From Myxococcaceae bacterium (lineage in GTDB: Bacteria; Myxococcota; Myxococcia; Myxococcales; Myxococcaceae): DNA of 64,000 bases. Positions 51,254 to 61,376 of this stretch are shown here, in pieces. Position 1 is the stretch's first letter. Every line of letters starts with the position of its first letter. The stretch covers positions 16,908 through 80,907 of the forward strand of contig RPRB01000004.1 of NCBI GenBank assembly GCA_003818285.1. Reading direction: 5' to 3'. Under the pieces are notes generated by a model. It was not told the origin of the DNA. It saw only the letters and a list, made by a program, of their open reading frames with translations, and did no database searches. The translations under genes were made by a program, and so were the position numbers.

Positions 51254-52012
51254 ATGGACATCCAGACCTCAGGCGAGGTGGCCGTCCTGCCGATGCGGGC
51301 CGGCAAGGCCAACGCGATCGGCTCGGCGTTCCTCGACCGGCTCTCGGCCCAGCTCGATGCCGTCACCGCCTCGGGCGCCAGCGCCCTGGTGCTGACCGGG
51401 GAGGGCAGCGCGTTCTCCGCGGGGCTGGACCTGCCGGAGCTGACCGCGCTCGACCGCCCCGGGCTGGAGCGCTTCATCCGGCGCTTCTCCGAGGTGATGC
51501 TCCGCGTGTTCACCTTGCCGGTGCCGGTGGTGGCCGCCATCAACGGTCACGCCATCGCCGGCGGATGCGTGCTCGCGATGCAGGCCGACGTGCGGCTCGC
51601 CGCGGCCGGCGACTACCGCATCGGCCTCAACGAGGTGCAGATCGGCCTCGGCCTGCCCGCGGTGGTGCTGGAGACGCTCCGCTGCCAGGTGACGCCGGCC
51701 TCCCTGGGACCAGTCGCGCTGGAGGGGCGACTGCTCGCTCCGGAGGAGGCCCGGGCGCTGGGTCTGATCGAGGCAGTGGTCCCTCAGGCCGTGCTGCTGG
51801 AGCAAGCCCGAGGCCGCGCCGCGGAGCTCGCCGCGTTGCCCCGGCCGGCGTTCCGCGACGTCAAGGAGGCGATCCGGGGGCCGGTGGCGGCGGCGGTGCG
51901 TCGCGCCGCGCGCCACGACGCGCGGCGATGGGTGGAGACGGCCTTCAGCGCGCCGGCCCGCGAGCGGCTGGCCCAGGTGGTCAGCCGGCTCACGAAGAAC
52001 CGCGCGGACTAG
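51254..52012 (+). CDS. Enoyl-CoA hydratase/isomerase family protein
   Basis: LVLTGEGSAFSAGLDLPEL, PVPVVAAINGHAIAGGCVLAMQADVRLAA. Confidence 0.9.
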   Translation: MDIQTSGEVAVLPMRAGKANAIGSAFLDRLSAQLDAVTASGASALVLTGEGSAFSAGLDLPELTALDRPGLERFIRRFSEVMLRVFTLPVPVVAAINGHAIAGGCVLAMQADVRLAAAGDYRIGLNEVQIGLGLPAVVLETLRCQVTPASLGPVALEGRLLAPEEARALGLIEAVVPQAVLLEQARGRAAELAALPRPAFRDVKEAIRGPVAAAVRRAARHDARRWVETAFSAPARERLAQVVSRLTKNRAD

Positions 52013-52021
52013 CGGAGAGCC

Positions 52022-54157
52022 TCACCACACGCGGACCCGCTCCTCGGGGGCGAGGTACAGGGCCTGGCCCGGCTTCACTCCGAAGGCGGAGTACCAGGCG
52101 TCAGCGTTGCGCACCGAGAACGCCCGGTAGTGGGCCGGGGCGTGTCCGTCGGTGAGCAGGTACTGGCGCGCCAGCGGCTCGCGGACCTTCGCCCGCCAGT
52201 TCTGGGCGTAGGCGAGGAAGAACTGCTGCTCGCCGGTGAGTCCTCCGACTTCTGGCGGCTCCGTTCCGCCCAGCGAGGCGCGCCAGCCGTCGTGGGCGGC
52301 GGCGATGCCCGCCACGTCGGCGATGTTCTCGCTCAGGGTGAGCTTGCCGTTGACGTGAAGGTCGGGGAACGGCCGGTAGGTGTCGAACTGGGCGACGAGC
52401 CGCGCTCCGGACTGCTCGAACTTCGCGAAGTCCGCTGGGGTCCACCAGTTCCGGAGCCGCCCCTCGGCGTCGAACATCGCTCCCTGGTCGTCGAAGCTGT
52501 GGCTCACCTCGTGGCCGATGACGGTGCCGACCCCGCCATAGTTCACCGCCGCCGTCGCCCGGGGATCGAAGGTGGGCGGCTCGAGGATCGCCGCGGGGAA
52601 GTTGAGGGCGTTGTGCAGCGGGAGGTTGACCGCGTTGACGGTCTGGGGCTCCATGCACCAGTCGCCTCGATCCACCGGCTTCCCGAGCAGAGCGACCCGT
52701 CGCCGGTAGTCGAAGTGGGCCGCGCGCTCCATGTTGCCCAGGAGGTCTCCGCGGGAGATCTCCAGCGCCGAGTAGTCGACCCAGCGGTCGGGGTAACCGA
52801 CGCTCACCCGGAGGCTCTTCACCTTCGCCCGGGCCTGGGCCTTGGTCTCCGGCGCCATCCAGTCCAGGGCCTGGATGCGCTGGTCGAAGGCTGTGCTGAT
52901 CTGCCTGACCATCTCCTCGATCTGCCCCTTTGCCGACGGAGGGAAGTGGCGCGCCACGTACAGCTTCCCCGCGGCGTTGCCCATGCCCGCCCCCTCGCGG
53001 AAGCCGACCTGCTTCGAGCGGAGCTCGGCGACGGCCTCCACGGCCCGTTTCCACCGTGCGGGCAGCTCGGGTGTTCCGGCGAGGACCTTGCCGTAGAAGG
53101 CGAAGTTCTCGTCCACGAAGGCCCGGGGGAGCACCGGGGACATGCGATCCACGGCGTGGAAGGTCATCCACTCCTTCCAGGTGGACAGGGGGACCTGCTT
53201 CACCAGGGCGGCGAGGCCCTTCACGGCAGCTGGCTGCCAGACCACCACGGTGGGTTGCTGGAGCCCGGCGGCGGCGAAGAAGGCGCCCCAGTCCAGACCC
53301 GGGGCCCGCTTGCCGAACTCGGTGCGCATCCAGGGTGCGGCGTGGCGCACCTCCAGCGACTCGGCGCGGGAGGCGTGCACCCGGGCGATCCGGGTCTCGA
53401 GGTCCACGATGCGGGCCGCCTTCCGTTCGGCATCGCCGATGCCGGCCAGCGTGAGCACCCGGGCGACGTGGGCCCGATAGCCGTCGCGCGTGGCGACCAT
53501 CTTCGGGTTCGTCGACAGGTAGTACTCGCGGTCGGGCATCCCCAGACCGCCCTGGAACAGGTACCCGGCGTAGACGCTGGGCTGGTTCAGGTCCGGCGCC
53601 ACCCAGAGCCCGAAGAGCCGGCTGGTGTGGTAGTGCGTGCAGTTCAGCGAGTCGACGTCGGTGCGGAGGTCCACGCCGAGCGCCCGGGCCAGCGCGGTGC
53701 GGTCGCGCAGCGCGGAGATGGTGGCGAGGTGGGGACGGAGCGGCTCGAGCCCGCGCGCCTCGACGGCGGCCTCGTCCAGGTAGCTGGCATAGAAGTCGCC
53801 CACCTTTCGCTCCTCCGAGCCGGCGGGAGCGCTGCCGTCAGCCGCCGCCTCGAGCACGGCCCGGACACGCTGCATCGACTGCTCGGCGAGGATGTTGAAG
53901 GTCCCCCAGCGGCTCAAGTCGGAGGGGATCTCCGTCTCCTTGAGCCAGGTCCCGTTGGCGTGGAGGAAGAAATCGTCGCCGGGGGGGACCGAGCGGTCCA
54001 TCCCCGCGAGGTCGACCCCGTGGGTGCCTGCGTCCGGCGCGCTCGCGGTCGCCGCGCCGGGCGAGCCCGGGGCCGGCGGGGGTGCCTTTCCGGCCTCGGT
54101 GGAGGCGCAGCCGAGGGCGAGGGCGAGGAGCAGGAGGAAGCGGAGGCGCTGGGTCAT
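52022..54157 (-). CDS. M13 family metallopeptidase (neprilysin/PepO-like) lipoprotein
   Basis: Lipobox LALALGCAS; VIGHEVSHSFDDQGAMFDAEG (HExxH), ENIADVAGIAAA (ExxxD). Confidence 0.93.
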   Translation of the reverse strand: MTQRLRFLLLLALALGCASTEAGKAPPPAPGSPGAATASAPDAGTHGVDLAGMDRSVPPGDDFFLHANGTWLKETEIPSDLSRWGTFNILAEQSMQRVRAVLEAAADGSAPAGSEERKVGDFYASYLDEAAVEARGLEPLRPHLATISALRDRTALARALGVDLRTDVDSLNCTHYHTSRLFGLWVAPDLNQPSVYAGYLFQGGLGMPDREYYLSTNPKMVATRDGYRAHVARVLTLAGIGDAERKAARIVDLETRIARVHASRAESLEVRHAAPWMRTEFGKRAPGLDWGAFFAAAGLQQPTVVVWQPAAVKGLAALVKQVPLSTWKEWMTFHAVDRMSPVLPRAFVDENFAFYGKVLAGTPELPARWKRAVEAVAELRSKQVGFREGAGMGNAAGKLYVARHFPPSAKGQIEEMVRQISTAFDQRIQALDWMAPETKAQARAKVKSLRVSVGYPDRWVDYSALEISRGDLLGNMERAAHFDYRRRVALLGKPVDRGDWCMEPQTVNAVNLPLHNALNFPAAILEPPTFDPRATAAVNYGGVGTVIGHEVSHSFDDQGAMFDAEGRLRNWWTPADFAKFEQSGARLVAQFDTYRPFPDLHVNGKLTLSENIADVAGIAAAHDGWRASLGGTEPPEVGGLTGEQQFFLAYAQNWRAKVREPLARQYLLTDGHAPAHYRAFSVRNADAWYSAFGVKPGQALYLAPEERVRVW

Positions 54158-54209
54158 ACCTCCCCTTCGTGCAAGGCCGGGTGCGTTTCAAGTGGGAAGC
54201 AGCGGCCGC

Positions 54210-56330
54210 TCACCAGACCCGCACCCGATCCGGCGGCGCGAGGAAGAGCGCCTGGCCCGGCCGGACCTGGAAGGCGTCGTACCAGGCATCGACGTTCCGG
54301 ACCGTCAGCGCGCGATAGTGGTCCGGGGCGTGCCCGTCCGCGACCAGGTACTGCCGCGCGAGCGGCTCGCGGACCTTGCTCCGCCAGGTCTGGGCGTAGG
54401 CCAGAAAGACCTGCTGCTCGCCGCTGAAACCGCCCACCTGAGGCGCGGGCCGGCCCTGGAGCGAGGCGCGCCACGCGTCGAGCGTGGCGGACAGCCCCGC
54501 GACGTCAGCGATGTTCTCGCTGAGCGTCAGCTTCCCGTTCACGTGCAGGTCGGGGAAGGGTCGATAGGCGTCGTACTGAGCCACCAGCCGCGTCCCCGAC
54601 TCCTCGAAGCGGGCGAAGTCCTGCGGCGTCCACCAGTTGTGGAAGCGGCCCTCGGCGTCGAAGAGCGCTCCCTGGTCGTCGAAGCTGTGACAGATCTCGT
54701 GGCCGATGACCGTGCCGATCGCCCCGTAGTTGGCGGCCGAGGGAGCACCCGGGTCGAAGAAAGGCGGCTCGAGGATGGCGGCCGGGAAGTTCAGCGCGTT
54801 CTGCAGGGGGAGGTTGATCGCGTTCACCGTCTGCGCGCTCATCGCCCACTCGGTGCGGTCGGCGCGCTGTCCCAGGCGCGCCACCCAGCGGCGATACTCG
54901 AACAGCTCGGCGCGCTCGACGTTGCCCACGAGGTCTCCCTTCCGGATCTCGAGCCCGGAGATATCCCTCCAGCGGTCGGGGTAGCCGACGCCCACGTAGA
55001 GCGTCCGGGCCTTCTCCCGGGTGCGGGACCTGGTCTCGGGAGTCATCCAGTCGAGCGCGGCGATCCGCCGATCGAAGGCGGCGATGATGTCCCGGACCAT
55101 CGCCTGGACCTGGGCCTTGGACTCGGCCGGGAAGTGCCGGGCCACATAGAGCTTGCCCACCGCGTCCGGGAGCTGGACGCTGGTGAGCGCGGTGGCTCGC
55201 TTCCAGCGTTCGGCGAGCTGGGGCGCGCCGCTCAGCGTGCGCCCGTAGAAGTCGAAGTTCTCCTCCACGAAGGCCCGGGGGAGGAGCGCCCCCCGGCGAT
55301 TCACCGCGTGGAAGGTCATCCACTCCTTCCAGGTGGCGAGCGGCACCTGCTTCACCAGGGCAGCGATCCCGCGGACCGCGGCTGGATGCCAGACGATGAG
55401 AATCTTCTGCCGGTCGAGCCGAGCTCCGGCGAGGAAGGCGGGCCAGTCCAGGCCAGGGGCCCGCCGGGGGAGCTCGGCCACCGGCCAGGGATTGTTCGCC
55501 TTGCGCACCTCGAGCGAGTCGGCACGGCTGGCGTGCACCCGGGCGATGCGGGTCTCGAGGTCCAGGATACGTCCGGCCCGCGCCTCGGCATCGGGGATGG
55601 CGGCCAGCGACAGGACCTTCGCCACGTGCGCCCGGTACCGGTCGCGGGTGGCCGCCATCTTCGGGTTGTCCGAGAGGTAGTACTCGCGGTCGGGCATCCC
55701 CAGCCCACCCTGGAGGAGGTAGCCGGTCTGGGTCACTCCGCGGTTCAGGTCCGGCGCCACCCAGAATCCGAACAGACGGCTGGTCTGGAAGACGGCGTTG
55801 TTCAGGGGGTCCACCTCGAGGCGCAGCTCCGCTCCGAGGGCACGCGCCAGCGCGCGCTTGTCGCGCAGCGCGGCGATCGTCGCGAGGCGCGGCAGGACCG
55901 GGGCGAGCGCCTGTGCCTCGACGGCGGCCTCGTCGAGGGCGGTGGCGTAGAAGTCGCCGACCTCCCGCTCCTCGGAGCCGGGGCCCGCCGCGGAAGCCGC
56001 CGCATCCTCGAGGAGCGCACGGGTGCGCTCCAGCGCCTGCTCCGCCAGGATGTTGAACGTGCCCCAGCCAGACTTGTCGCCGGGGATCTCCGCCTGCTTC
56101 AGCCAGGTCCCGTTGGCATGGAGGAAGAAGTCGTCCCCGGGCGCGACGGAGCGATCCATCCCCGCGAGGTCGATCCCCGGGTGGCCGGCGTCGACGGGCG
56201 CGACGGCGGACGGGCGACCGGCATCGGCGGATGCGGCCGAGGCAGCTCCGGGATGCGGATCCGCGGAGGCGCAGGCGAGGGCCAGCGCGGAGACGAGGAG
56301 CAGGGGGCGGGAGGGCATCCTCGCAGCCAT
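54210..56330 (-). CDS. M13 family metallopeptidase, tandem paralog
   Basis: VIGHEICHSFDDQGALFDAEG, ENIADVAGLSATLDAWRASLQG; lipobox LALACAS; start reassigned to MAARMPSRP. Confidence 0.93.
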   Translation of the reverse strand: MAARMPSRPLLLVSALALACASADPHPGAASAASADAGRPSAVAPVDAGHPGIDLAGMDRSVAPGDDFFLHANGTWLKQAEIPGDKSGWGTFNILAEQALERTRALLEDAAASAAGPGSEEREVGDFYATALDEAAVEAQALAPVLPRLATIAALRDKRALARALGAELRLEVDPLNNAVFQTSRLFGFWVAPDLNRGVTQTGYLLQGGLGMPDREYYLSDNPKMAATRDRYRAHVAKVLSLAAIPDAEARAGRILDLETRIARVHASRADSLEVRKANNPWPVAELPRRAPGLDWPAFLAGARLDRQKILIVWHPAAVRGIAALVKQVPLATWKEWMTFHAVNRRGALLPRAFVEENFDFYGRTLSGAPQLAERWKRATALTSVQLPDAVGKLYVARHFPAESKAQVQAMVRDIIAAFDRRIAALDWMTPETRSRTREKARTLYVGVGYPDRWRDISGLEIRKGDLVGNVERAELFEYRRWVARLGQRADRTEWAMSAQTVNAINLPLQNALNFPAAILEPPFFDPGAPSAANYGAIGTVIGHEICHSFDDQGALFDAEGRFHNWWTPQDFARFEESGTRLVAQYDAYRPFPDLHVNGKLTLSENIADVAGLSATLDAWRASLQGRPAPQVGGFSGEQQVFLAYAQTWRSKVREPLARQYLVADGHAPDHYRALTVRNVDAWYDAFQVRPGQALFLAPPDRVRVW

Positions 56331-56386
56331 CGGACAACGGGCGGTCTCGGGCAACCGGTGTGCAGGCAACGGTGTTCCCCGGGCGG

Positions 56387-56575
56387 TCAACCCTGGCCGC
56401 GGACGCCGCGGAAGGAACGCTCGACGAGCGTCTTGACGCTCTGGCGCCAGTCCTCGTCGAGCGAGGCCGGCGTCCAGACGGGGCAGATCTTCCGGACGTC
56501 GTCCAGGGTCACCTCCTCCTGGATCTGCTCGAGGGTGTGGCCGGCACGGAGCTCCAGTAGCGGATTCCTGCAGGG
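56387..56575 (-). pseudogene. Probable 3' remnant of a metallo-beta-lactamase-fold type protein
   Basis: NPLLELRAGHTLEQIQEEVTLDDVRKICPVWTPASLDEDWRQSVKTLVERSFRGVRGQG* is protein-like; no catalytic N-terminal portion upstream. Confidence 0.3.
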
Positions 56576-56655
56576 AACGGCGGGGCTGTCGCGGTCCGGA
56601 GGTGGACGTGGCGACCACCCGTGCTCACGGCCAGTGGCGCGAGGGGGGGCGAAGT

Positions 56656-56934
56656 GTGGCACGTTCTGTCCGGGGAGCCCGCCTGGAACGCAACGACGCC
56701 ATCGCCTGGGCAGTCGCCACCGCAATGTGGCTCGCCGTGCTCGGCTTGCTCCTCTGGCTGGCGAGCCGCGAGCGGCGAGGCGTGGGCCCGTGGCTCCGCT
56801 GGCTCGCACCGCGCATCGCGGGTGGGCTCGCGCTCTGGGTCGCGGTGTTCGGCGCGACGCGGTGGGCCGAGCGGAAGCTCGCTCTGCGCTCGGAGCCGCA
56901 CTCCCGGACGGTGCGCTCGGGCGGGCGGCCGTAG
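56656..56934 (+). CDS. Small two-TM membrane protein
   Basis: GTG start; NDAIAWAVATAMWLAVLGLLLWLASRERRGVGPWLRWLAPRIAGGLALWVAVFGATRWAERK. Confidence 0.4.
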   Translation: MARSVRGARLERNDAIAWAVATAMWLAVLGLLLWLASRERRGVGPWLRWLAPRIAGGLALWVAVFGATRWAERKLALRSEPHSRTVRSGGRP

Positions 56935-57004
56935 GGACTCCGAAAGTTGCCGCGCCGGCCTTCCGGGTGCGACTGTAGGCCTTCCAGGGGTTTCGAGGAG
57001 GTCC

Positions 57005-58804
57005 ATGAGTCAGAGCGCATCGACGGTGATCAACGACATGAGCCTGCAGGTCGCGACCGTGAACGGGTCCGGCTCGCAGAGCGCGAACATGGTGCTGCTC
57101 CGGACGCTGTTCCAGATGGGCATCCCGGTCTCGGGGAAGAACCTCTTCCCCTCGAACATCGCGGGGCTCCCCACCTGGTACACCATCCGCGCGAGCAAGG
57201 ACGGGTGGATCGCCCGGAAGAAGGAGGTCGATCTCCTCGTGGCGATGAATGCCGAGACCGCGCGGGAAGACGTGCTGTCGCTGCGCCCTGGCTCGGCGGT
57301 GGTGTTCGACGAGCCGCTGCAGCTCGGGAGCGTCCGCTCCGACCTGGCGTTCTACCCGGTGCCGTTCGACAAGGTGATCCAGCCGGTCAGCAGTGACGCC
57401 AAGCTGAAGAAGCTCCTGAAGAACATGGCCTACGTGGGGGTGGTGGCCCACCTCCTCGGCATGGAGATGGGCGAGGTCGAGGCGGCGATCGCCAAGCAGT
57501 TCCGGAAGAAGGCCAAGGCGGCGGAGCTGAACGTGCGCGCGGCGATGGCCGGCTTCGACTTCGCGAAGGCGTCGCTGGAGAAGAAGGACCCCTTCCAGGT
57601 CCGCCGGATGGACGCCAACCGGGGGAAGATCATCATCGAGGGCAACGCGGCCGGCGCCCTGGGGGCGATGTTCGGTGGGGTGACGGTGGTGACCTGGTAT
57701 CCGATCACTCCCTCCTCTTCCCTGGTCGAGACCCTGATCGGATACATGCGGCGCTACCGGATGGGGGCGGACGGGAAGAGCACCTACGCCATCGTGCAGG
57801 CCGAGGACGAGCTGGCGGCGGTGGGCATGGTGATCGGAGCCGGGTGGGCGGGGGCCCGGGCGATGACGTCGACGGCCGGCCCGGGCATCTCGCTCATGTC
57901 CGAGTTCGCCGGACTGGCGTACTTCGCGGAGATCCCGGCGGTCATCTGGGACGTGCAGCGGGTGGGGCCCTCCACCGGGTTGCCCACGCGAACGTCGCAG
58001 GGCGACGTGCTCTCCACCGCCTTCCTCTCCCACGGTGACACCCGGCAGATCCTCCTGTTCCCCGGGACGGTGGAGGAGTGCTTCCGGTTCGGCGCGGAGG
58101 CGTTCGACATCGCCGAGCGGTTCCAGACGCCGGTGTTCGTCATGTCGGATCTCGACCTGGGGATGAACTACTGGATGTCGGAGCCGTTCTCCTATCCGGA
58201 GAAGCCGATTGCCCGGGGCAAGGTGCTCTCCAAGGAGGACCTCCAGCGGCTGGGTGGGTTCGAGCGCTACCGCGACGTCGACGGGGACGGCATCACCTAC
58301 CGGACGCTGCCCGGCACCGACCACCCGGCGGCCTCCTACTTCACCCGCGGCACCGGCCACAACGAGAAGGCTCAGTACTCGGAGCGTCCCGACGACTGGG
58401 TGAACAACCTCGACCGGCTGGAGCGGAAGATGGAGACTGCCCGTCGCGAGCTTCCCGCCCCGATCCTCGACGGCACCGGGGCGGAAGTGGGGATCATCGC
58501 CTACGGCTCGAGCCACCACGCGCTGGTGGAGTCCCGGGATCAGATGCTCCGCGAGAAGGGCCTGAAGACGGACTACCTCCGGATCCTCGCCTACCCGTTC
58601 TCGCCGGAGGTGCGGGCCTTCGTGGATCGGCACCCACGGGTGTACGTGGTGGAGCAGAACCGCGACGGTCAGCTCGCGGCCCTGCTCAAGCTCGACCTTC
58701 CCGCGGAGCTGACCACCCGCCTCAAGTCGGTGGCCCACATTCCGGGGCTACCGCTCGATGCCCGCAGCTTGACCGACGAGATCGTGGCCCGGGAGGGCCG
58801 GTAA
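57005..58804 (+). CDS. korA: 2-oxoacid:acceptor oxidoreductase subunit alpha (gamma-alpha fusion)
   Basis: N-terminal gamma domain (GSGSQSANMVLLRTLFQMGIPVSGKNLFPSNIAGLPTWYTIRAS) then GVTVVTWYPITPSSSLVETL and TSTAGPGISLMSEFAGLAYFAEIPAVIWDVQRVGPSTGLPTRTSQGD. Confidence 0.93.
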   Translation: MSQSASTVINDMSLQVATVNGSGSQSANMVLLRTLFQMGIPVSGKNLFPSNIAGLPTWYTIRASKDGWIARKKEVDLLVAMNAETAREDVLSLRPGSAVVFDEPLQLGSVRSDLAFYPVPFDKVIQPVSSDAKLKKLLKNMAYVGVVAHLLGMEMGEVEAAIAKQFRKKAKAAELNVRAAMAGFDFAKASLEKKDPFQVRRMDANRGKIIIEGNAAGALGAMFGGVTVVTWYPITPSSSLVETLIGYMRRYRMGADGKSTYAIVQAEDELAAVGMVIGAGWAGARAMTSTAGPGISLMSEFAGLAYFAEIPAVIWDVQRVGPSTGLPTRTSQGDVLSTAFLSHGDTRQILLFPGTVEECFRFGAEAFDIAERFQTPVFVMSDLDLGMNYWMSEPFSYPEKPIARGKVLSKEDLQRLGGFERYRDVDGDGITYRTLPGTDHPAASYFTRGTGHNEKAQYSERPDDWVNNLDRLERKMETARRELPAPILDGTGAEVGIIAYGSSHHALVESRDQMLREKGLKTDYLRILAYPFSPEVRAFVDRHPRVYVVEQNRDGQLAALLKLDLPAELTTRLKSVAHIPGLPLDARSLTDEIVAREGR

Positions 58805-58807
58805 GCC

Positions 58808-59830
58808 ATGGCCGAGAAGACCAACCGTCTGGGGCTGACCCCGGCTGACTACAAGGGTAGCAAGACCACCCTCTGCGCGGGCTGCGGGCACAACGCCATC
58901 AGCGAGCGCATCCTGGAATCGATGTACGAGCTCGGCATCCCGCCGGAGCGGGTGGCGAAGCTCTCCGGGATCGGGTGCTCGTCCAAGACCCCTGCCTACT
59001 TCATGAGCCGGGCGCACAGCTTCAACGCGGTCCACGGGCGCATGCCCTCCGTGGCGACCGGCGCGCTGATGGCGAACCGCACGCTGATCGGCCTCGGGAT
59101 CTCCGGGGATGGCGACACCGCTTCGATCGGCGTGGGGCAGTTCGTGCACCTGGTCCGGCGGAACCTGCCTCTGGTCTACATCATCGAGGACAACGGGGTG
59201 TACGGGCTGACCAAGGGGCAGTTCAGCGCCACCGCGGACGCGGGCTCGACCTCGAAGTCCGGGGTGGTGAACCAGCTCCCGGCGATCGACACCTGCCTCC
59301 TCGCCATCCAGCTGGGCGCGACGTTCGTCGGCCGGAGCTTCTCCGGGGACAAGAAGCAGCTCTCGGCGATGCTCAAGGCGGCGACGGTGCACCGGGGCAC
59401 CGCGGTGCTGGACGTCATCTCTCCCTGCGTGACGTTCAACGACCACGAGGGGTCGACGAAGTCCTACTCGTACATGAAGGACCACGAGGAGCCGATCCAC
59501 GAGCTCTCGTTCATTCCCTCGTACGAGAACATCGCCGTCGATTACGACCCCGGCAGCACCGTCTCGGTGAAGATGCACGACGGGTCACGCCTCCAGCTCC
59601 GGAAGCTGGAGGACGGGTACGACCCGCGGAACAAGATCGAGGCGGTGACTCGCATCATGACCTCCCATGCGCAGCAGGAGGTCCTGACCGGCGTGCTCTA
59701 CGTGAACACCGAGCTGCCGAACTTCTACGACCTGCTCGCCATCCCCGATGAGCCGCTGGCGACGCTGCCTCAAGAGAGGACCCGGCCGCCGAGGAAGGTG
59801 CTGGACGAGGTGATGGACTCGCTGGCCTGA
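58808..59830 (+). CDS. korB: 2-oxoacid:acceptor oxidoreductase subunit beta
   Basis: TLCAGCGHNAISERILESMYELG, SGIGCSSKTPAYFM, GDGDTASIGVGQFVHLVRRNLPLVYIIEDNGVYGLTKGQFS (TPP motif). Confidence 0.93.
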   Translation: MAEKTNRLGLTPADYKGSKTTLCAGCGHNAISERILESMYELGIPPERVAKLSGIGCSSKTPAYFMSRAHSFNAVHGRMPSVATGALMANRTLIGLGISGDGDTASIGVGQFVHLVRRNLPLVYIIEDNGVYGLTKGQFSATADAGSTSKSGVVNQLPAIDTCLLAIQLGATFVGRSFSGDKKQLSAMLKAATVHRGTAVLDVISPCVTFNDHEGSTKSYSYMKDHEEPIHELSFIPSYENIAVDYDPGSTVSVKMHDGSRLQLRKLEDGYDPRNKIEAVTRIMTSHAQQEVLTGVLYVNTELPNFYDLLAIPDEPLATLPQERTRPPRKVLDEVMDSLA

Positions 59831-59958
59831 GGCGGCGGGAGGGCAGGGGGAGCGGCGGTGGCGCCGGCTCGTACCGGGCCGCACGAGGAGGATGAGCGGG
59901 CTGTTCTCGATCCGTGCTGCCGAGACTGTGTCGCCCGGCCCGTGCTGAGGTCCGCCCG

Positions 59959-60426
59959 ATGGAGCGGAGCTCGCTGGAGGTCGCACGCGTGGATCCTGAT
60001 GCGCCGGAGGCGAGCCGGCTGCTCGAGGCGTACTTCCTCGAGCTGCGGGACCGGCTCGCTCCGGCCCGGGTGGACGTGCTCTCTCGGTGGCCGGAGGACT
60101 TCCGCGGCCCCCGAGCGGCGGTGGTGGTCGCCCGGGAAGAGGGACGCGCGGTGGGCTGTGCCGGCCTTCGACCGCTCGGAGAGGGAGTGCTGGAGCTGAA
60201 GCACTTCTTCCTCGCCCGGCAGGCGCGGGGACGCGGTCTCGGGCGGAAGCTGCTCGCCGGGGTGGAGGAGGTGGCTGGCTCGCTCGGGGCGCTCCGGATC
60301 GTCCTCGACACCGCGGCGCCGCTGACCGAGGCGGCGGCGCTCTACCGCTCGGCGGGGTACGTGACGATTCACCGGTACAACGAGAACCCGCACGGAGCCG
60401 TCTGGTTCGGAAAGGATCTGCCCTAG
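59959..60426 (+). CDS. GNAT family N-acetyltransferase
   Basis: LKHFFLARQARGRGLGRKLLAGVEEVAGSLGALRIVLDTAAPLTEAAALYRSAGYV. Confidence 0.88.
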   Translation: MERSSLEVARVDPDAPEASRLLEAYFLELRDRLAPARVDVLSRWPEDFRGPRAAVVVAREEGRAVGCAGLRPLGEGVLELKHFFLARQARGRGLGRKLLAGVEEVAGSLGALRIVLDTAAPLTEAAALYRSAGYVTIHRYNENPHGAVWFGKDLP

Positions 60427-61184
60427 ACCTCCGCGCACTCGCTGTGCGTCGAGCGGGGGGCCTGCCGGTCGTGGACGAACAGCGACAGCAGCACGAGCCC
60501 CGCCGCGAGCCCGGCGAAGAGCGACACCAGCGGCCGCTGCTGCTGCTGGACGACGATGGCCAGGTAGCCCCAGACCAGGGCGACGCCGAGGATGGGGTCG
60601 TCCAGCCGGAAGCGGGTGATGAGCCCGATGATCGAGCTGACCACGATCATCAGGATGCCCCAGGTGACGGGACTCCAGCCGAAGCCGTCCCAGCCGATGC
60701 GGGACAGCTCGATGGAGACGTTGACGAAGGTGGCCACGATGAGCCACCCCAGGTAGAGCGAGAAGGGAACCCGGAGCCAAGCTTCCGCGGGGCCGGCCAC
60801 CGCCATGCCGATGCAGCCGGCCTGGTGCATGATCACCGCGACGGCGAGCATGGCGAAGATGATCGGCACGGTCCACCCCGGATGGCGGACGGCCACCGCA
60901 GCGAACCACGCCGCGTTGAGGACGGCGCTGAGCAGGAACCAGGGCCGGATCGCCCCCACCCGCCGGTTTTCCACCTGCGCTCGACGGGCCTGCCACAGCG
61001 CGAAGGCGAGGAACCCGGCATAGATGGGCACCCAGATGATGTACGCGTAGGGCGCCGGGAGGAAGGTGACCGCCTGCGCGGCCGGATCGTTCACGTCCAG
61101 AGCCTTCCGGGCGAAGAGCCAGGGCAGTCCGATCCCCGCGAAGGCGACCAGCAGCGTCGTCCAGCGGCTCCAACGGCTCGTCAT
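60423..61184 (-). CDS. Tryptophan-rich sensory protein-like (TspO/MBR-related) membrane protein
   Basis: 253 aa, about 7 TM segments; YIIWVPIYAGFLAFALWQ, LLSAVLNAAWFAAV. Confidence 0.7.
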   Translation of the reverse strand: MTSRWSRWTTLLVAFAGIGLPWLFARKALDVNDPAAQAVTFLPAPYAYIIWVPIYAGFLAFALWQARRAQVENRRVGAIRPWFLLSAVLNAAWFAAVAVRHPGWTVPIIFAMLAVAVIMHQAGCIGMAVAGPAEAWLRVPFSLYLGWLIVATFVNVSIELSRIGWDGFGWSPVTWGILMIVVSSIIGLITRFRLDDPILGVALVWGYLAIVVQQQQRPLVSLFAGLAAGLVLLSLFVHDRQAPRSTHSECAEV

Positions 61185-61376
61185 CGTCCGTCCCCCGCTC
61201 TGGCTCCCCTCTGCGAACCGGGCTTACTCCGTCGCATGGCGGAGGTCCAACACGCAGCGGGCCCCTGGGTTATTCAGCGAGCGAACGGCCTCGGAATCAC
61301 CCTGATGACAATTTCGATCAGCAGGACGGTGGGAAGCCCGTTCAGGAGCTGAAGGGCGCGGGAGGGCTGGCGGAAG

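Noticed and set aside
53892-56978. 1028-aa plus ORF across both M13 peptidase genes
   Set aside because: Antisense to two catalytic-motif-containing peptidases; compositionally artefactual.
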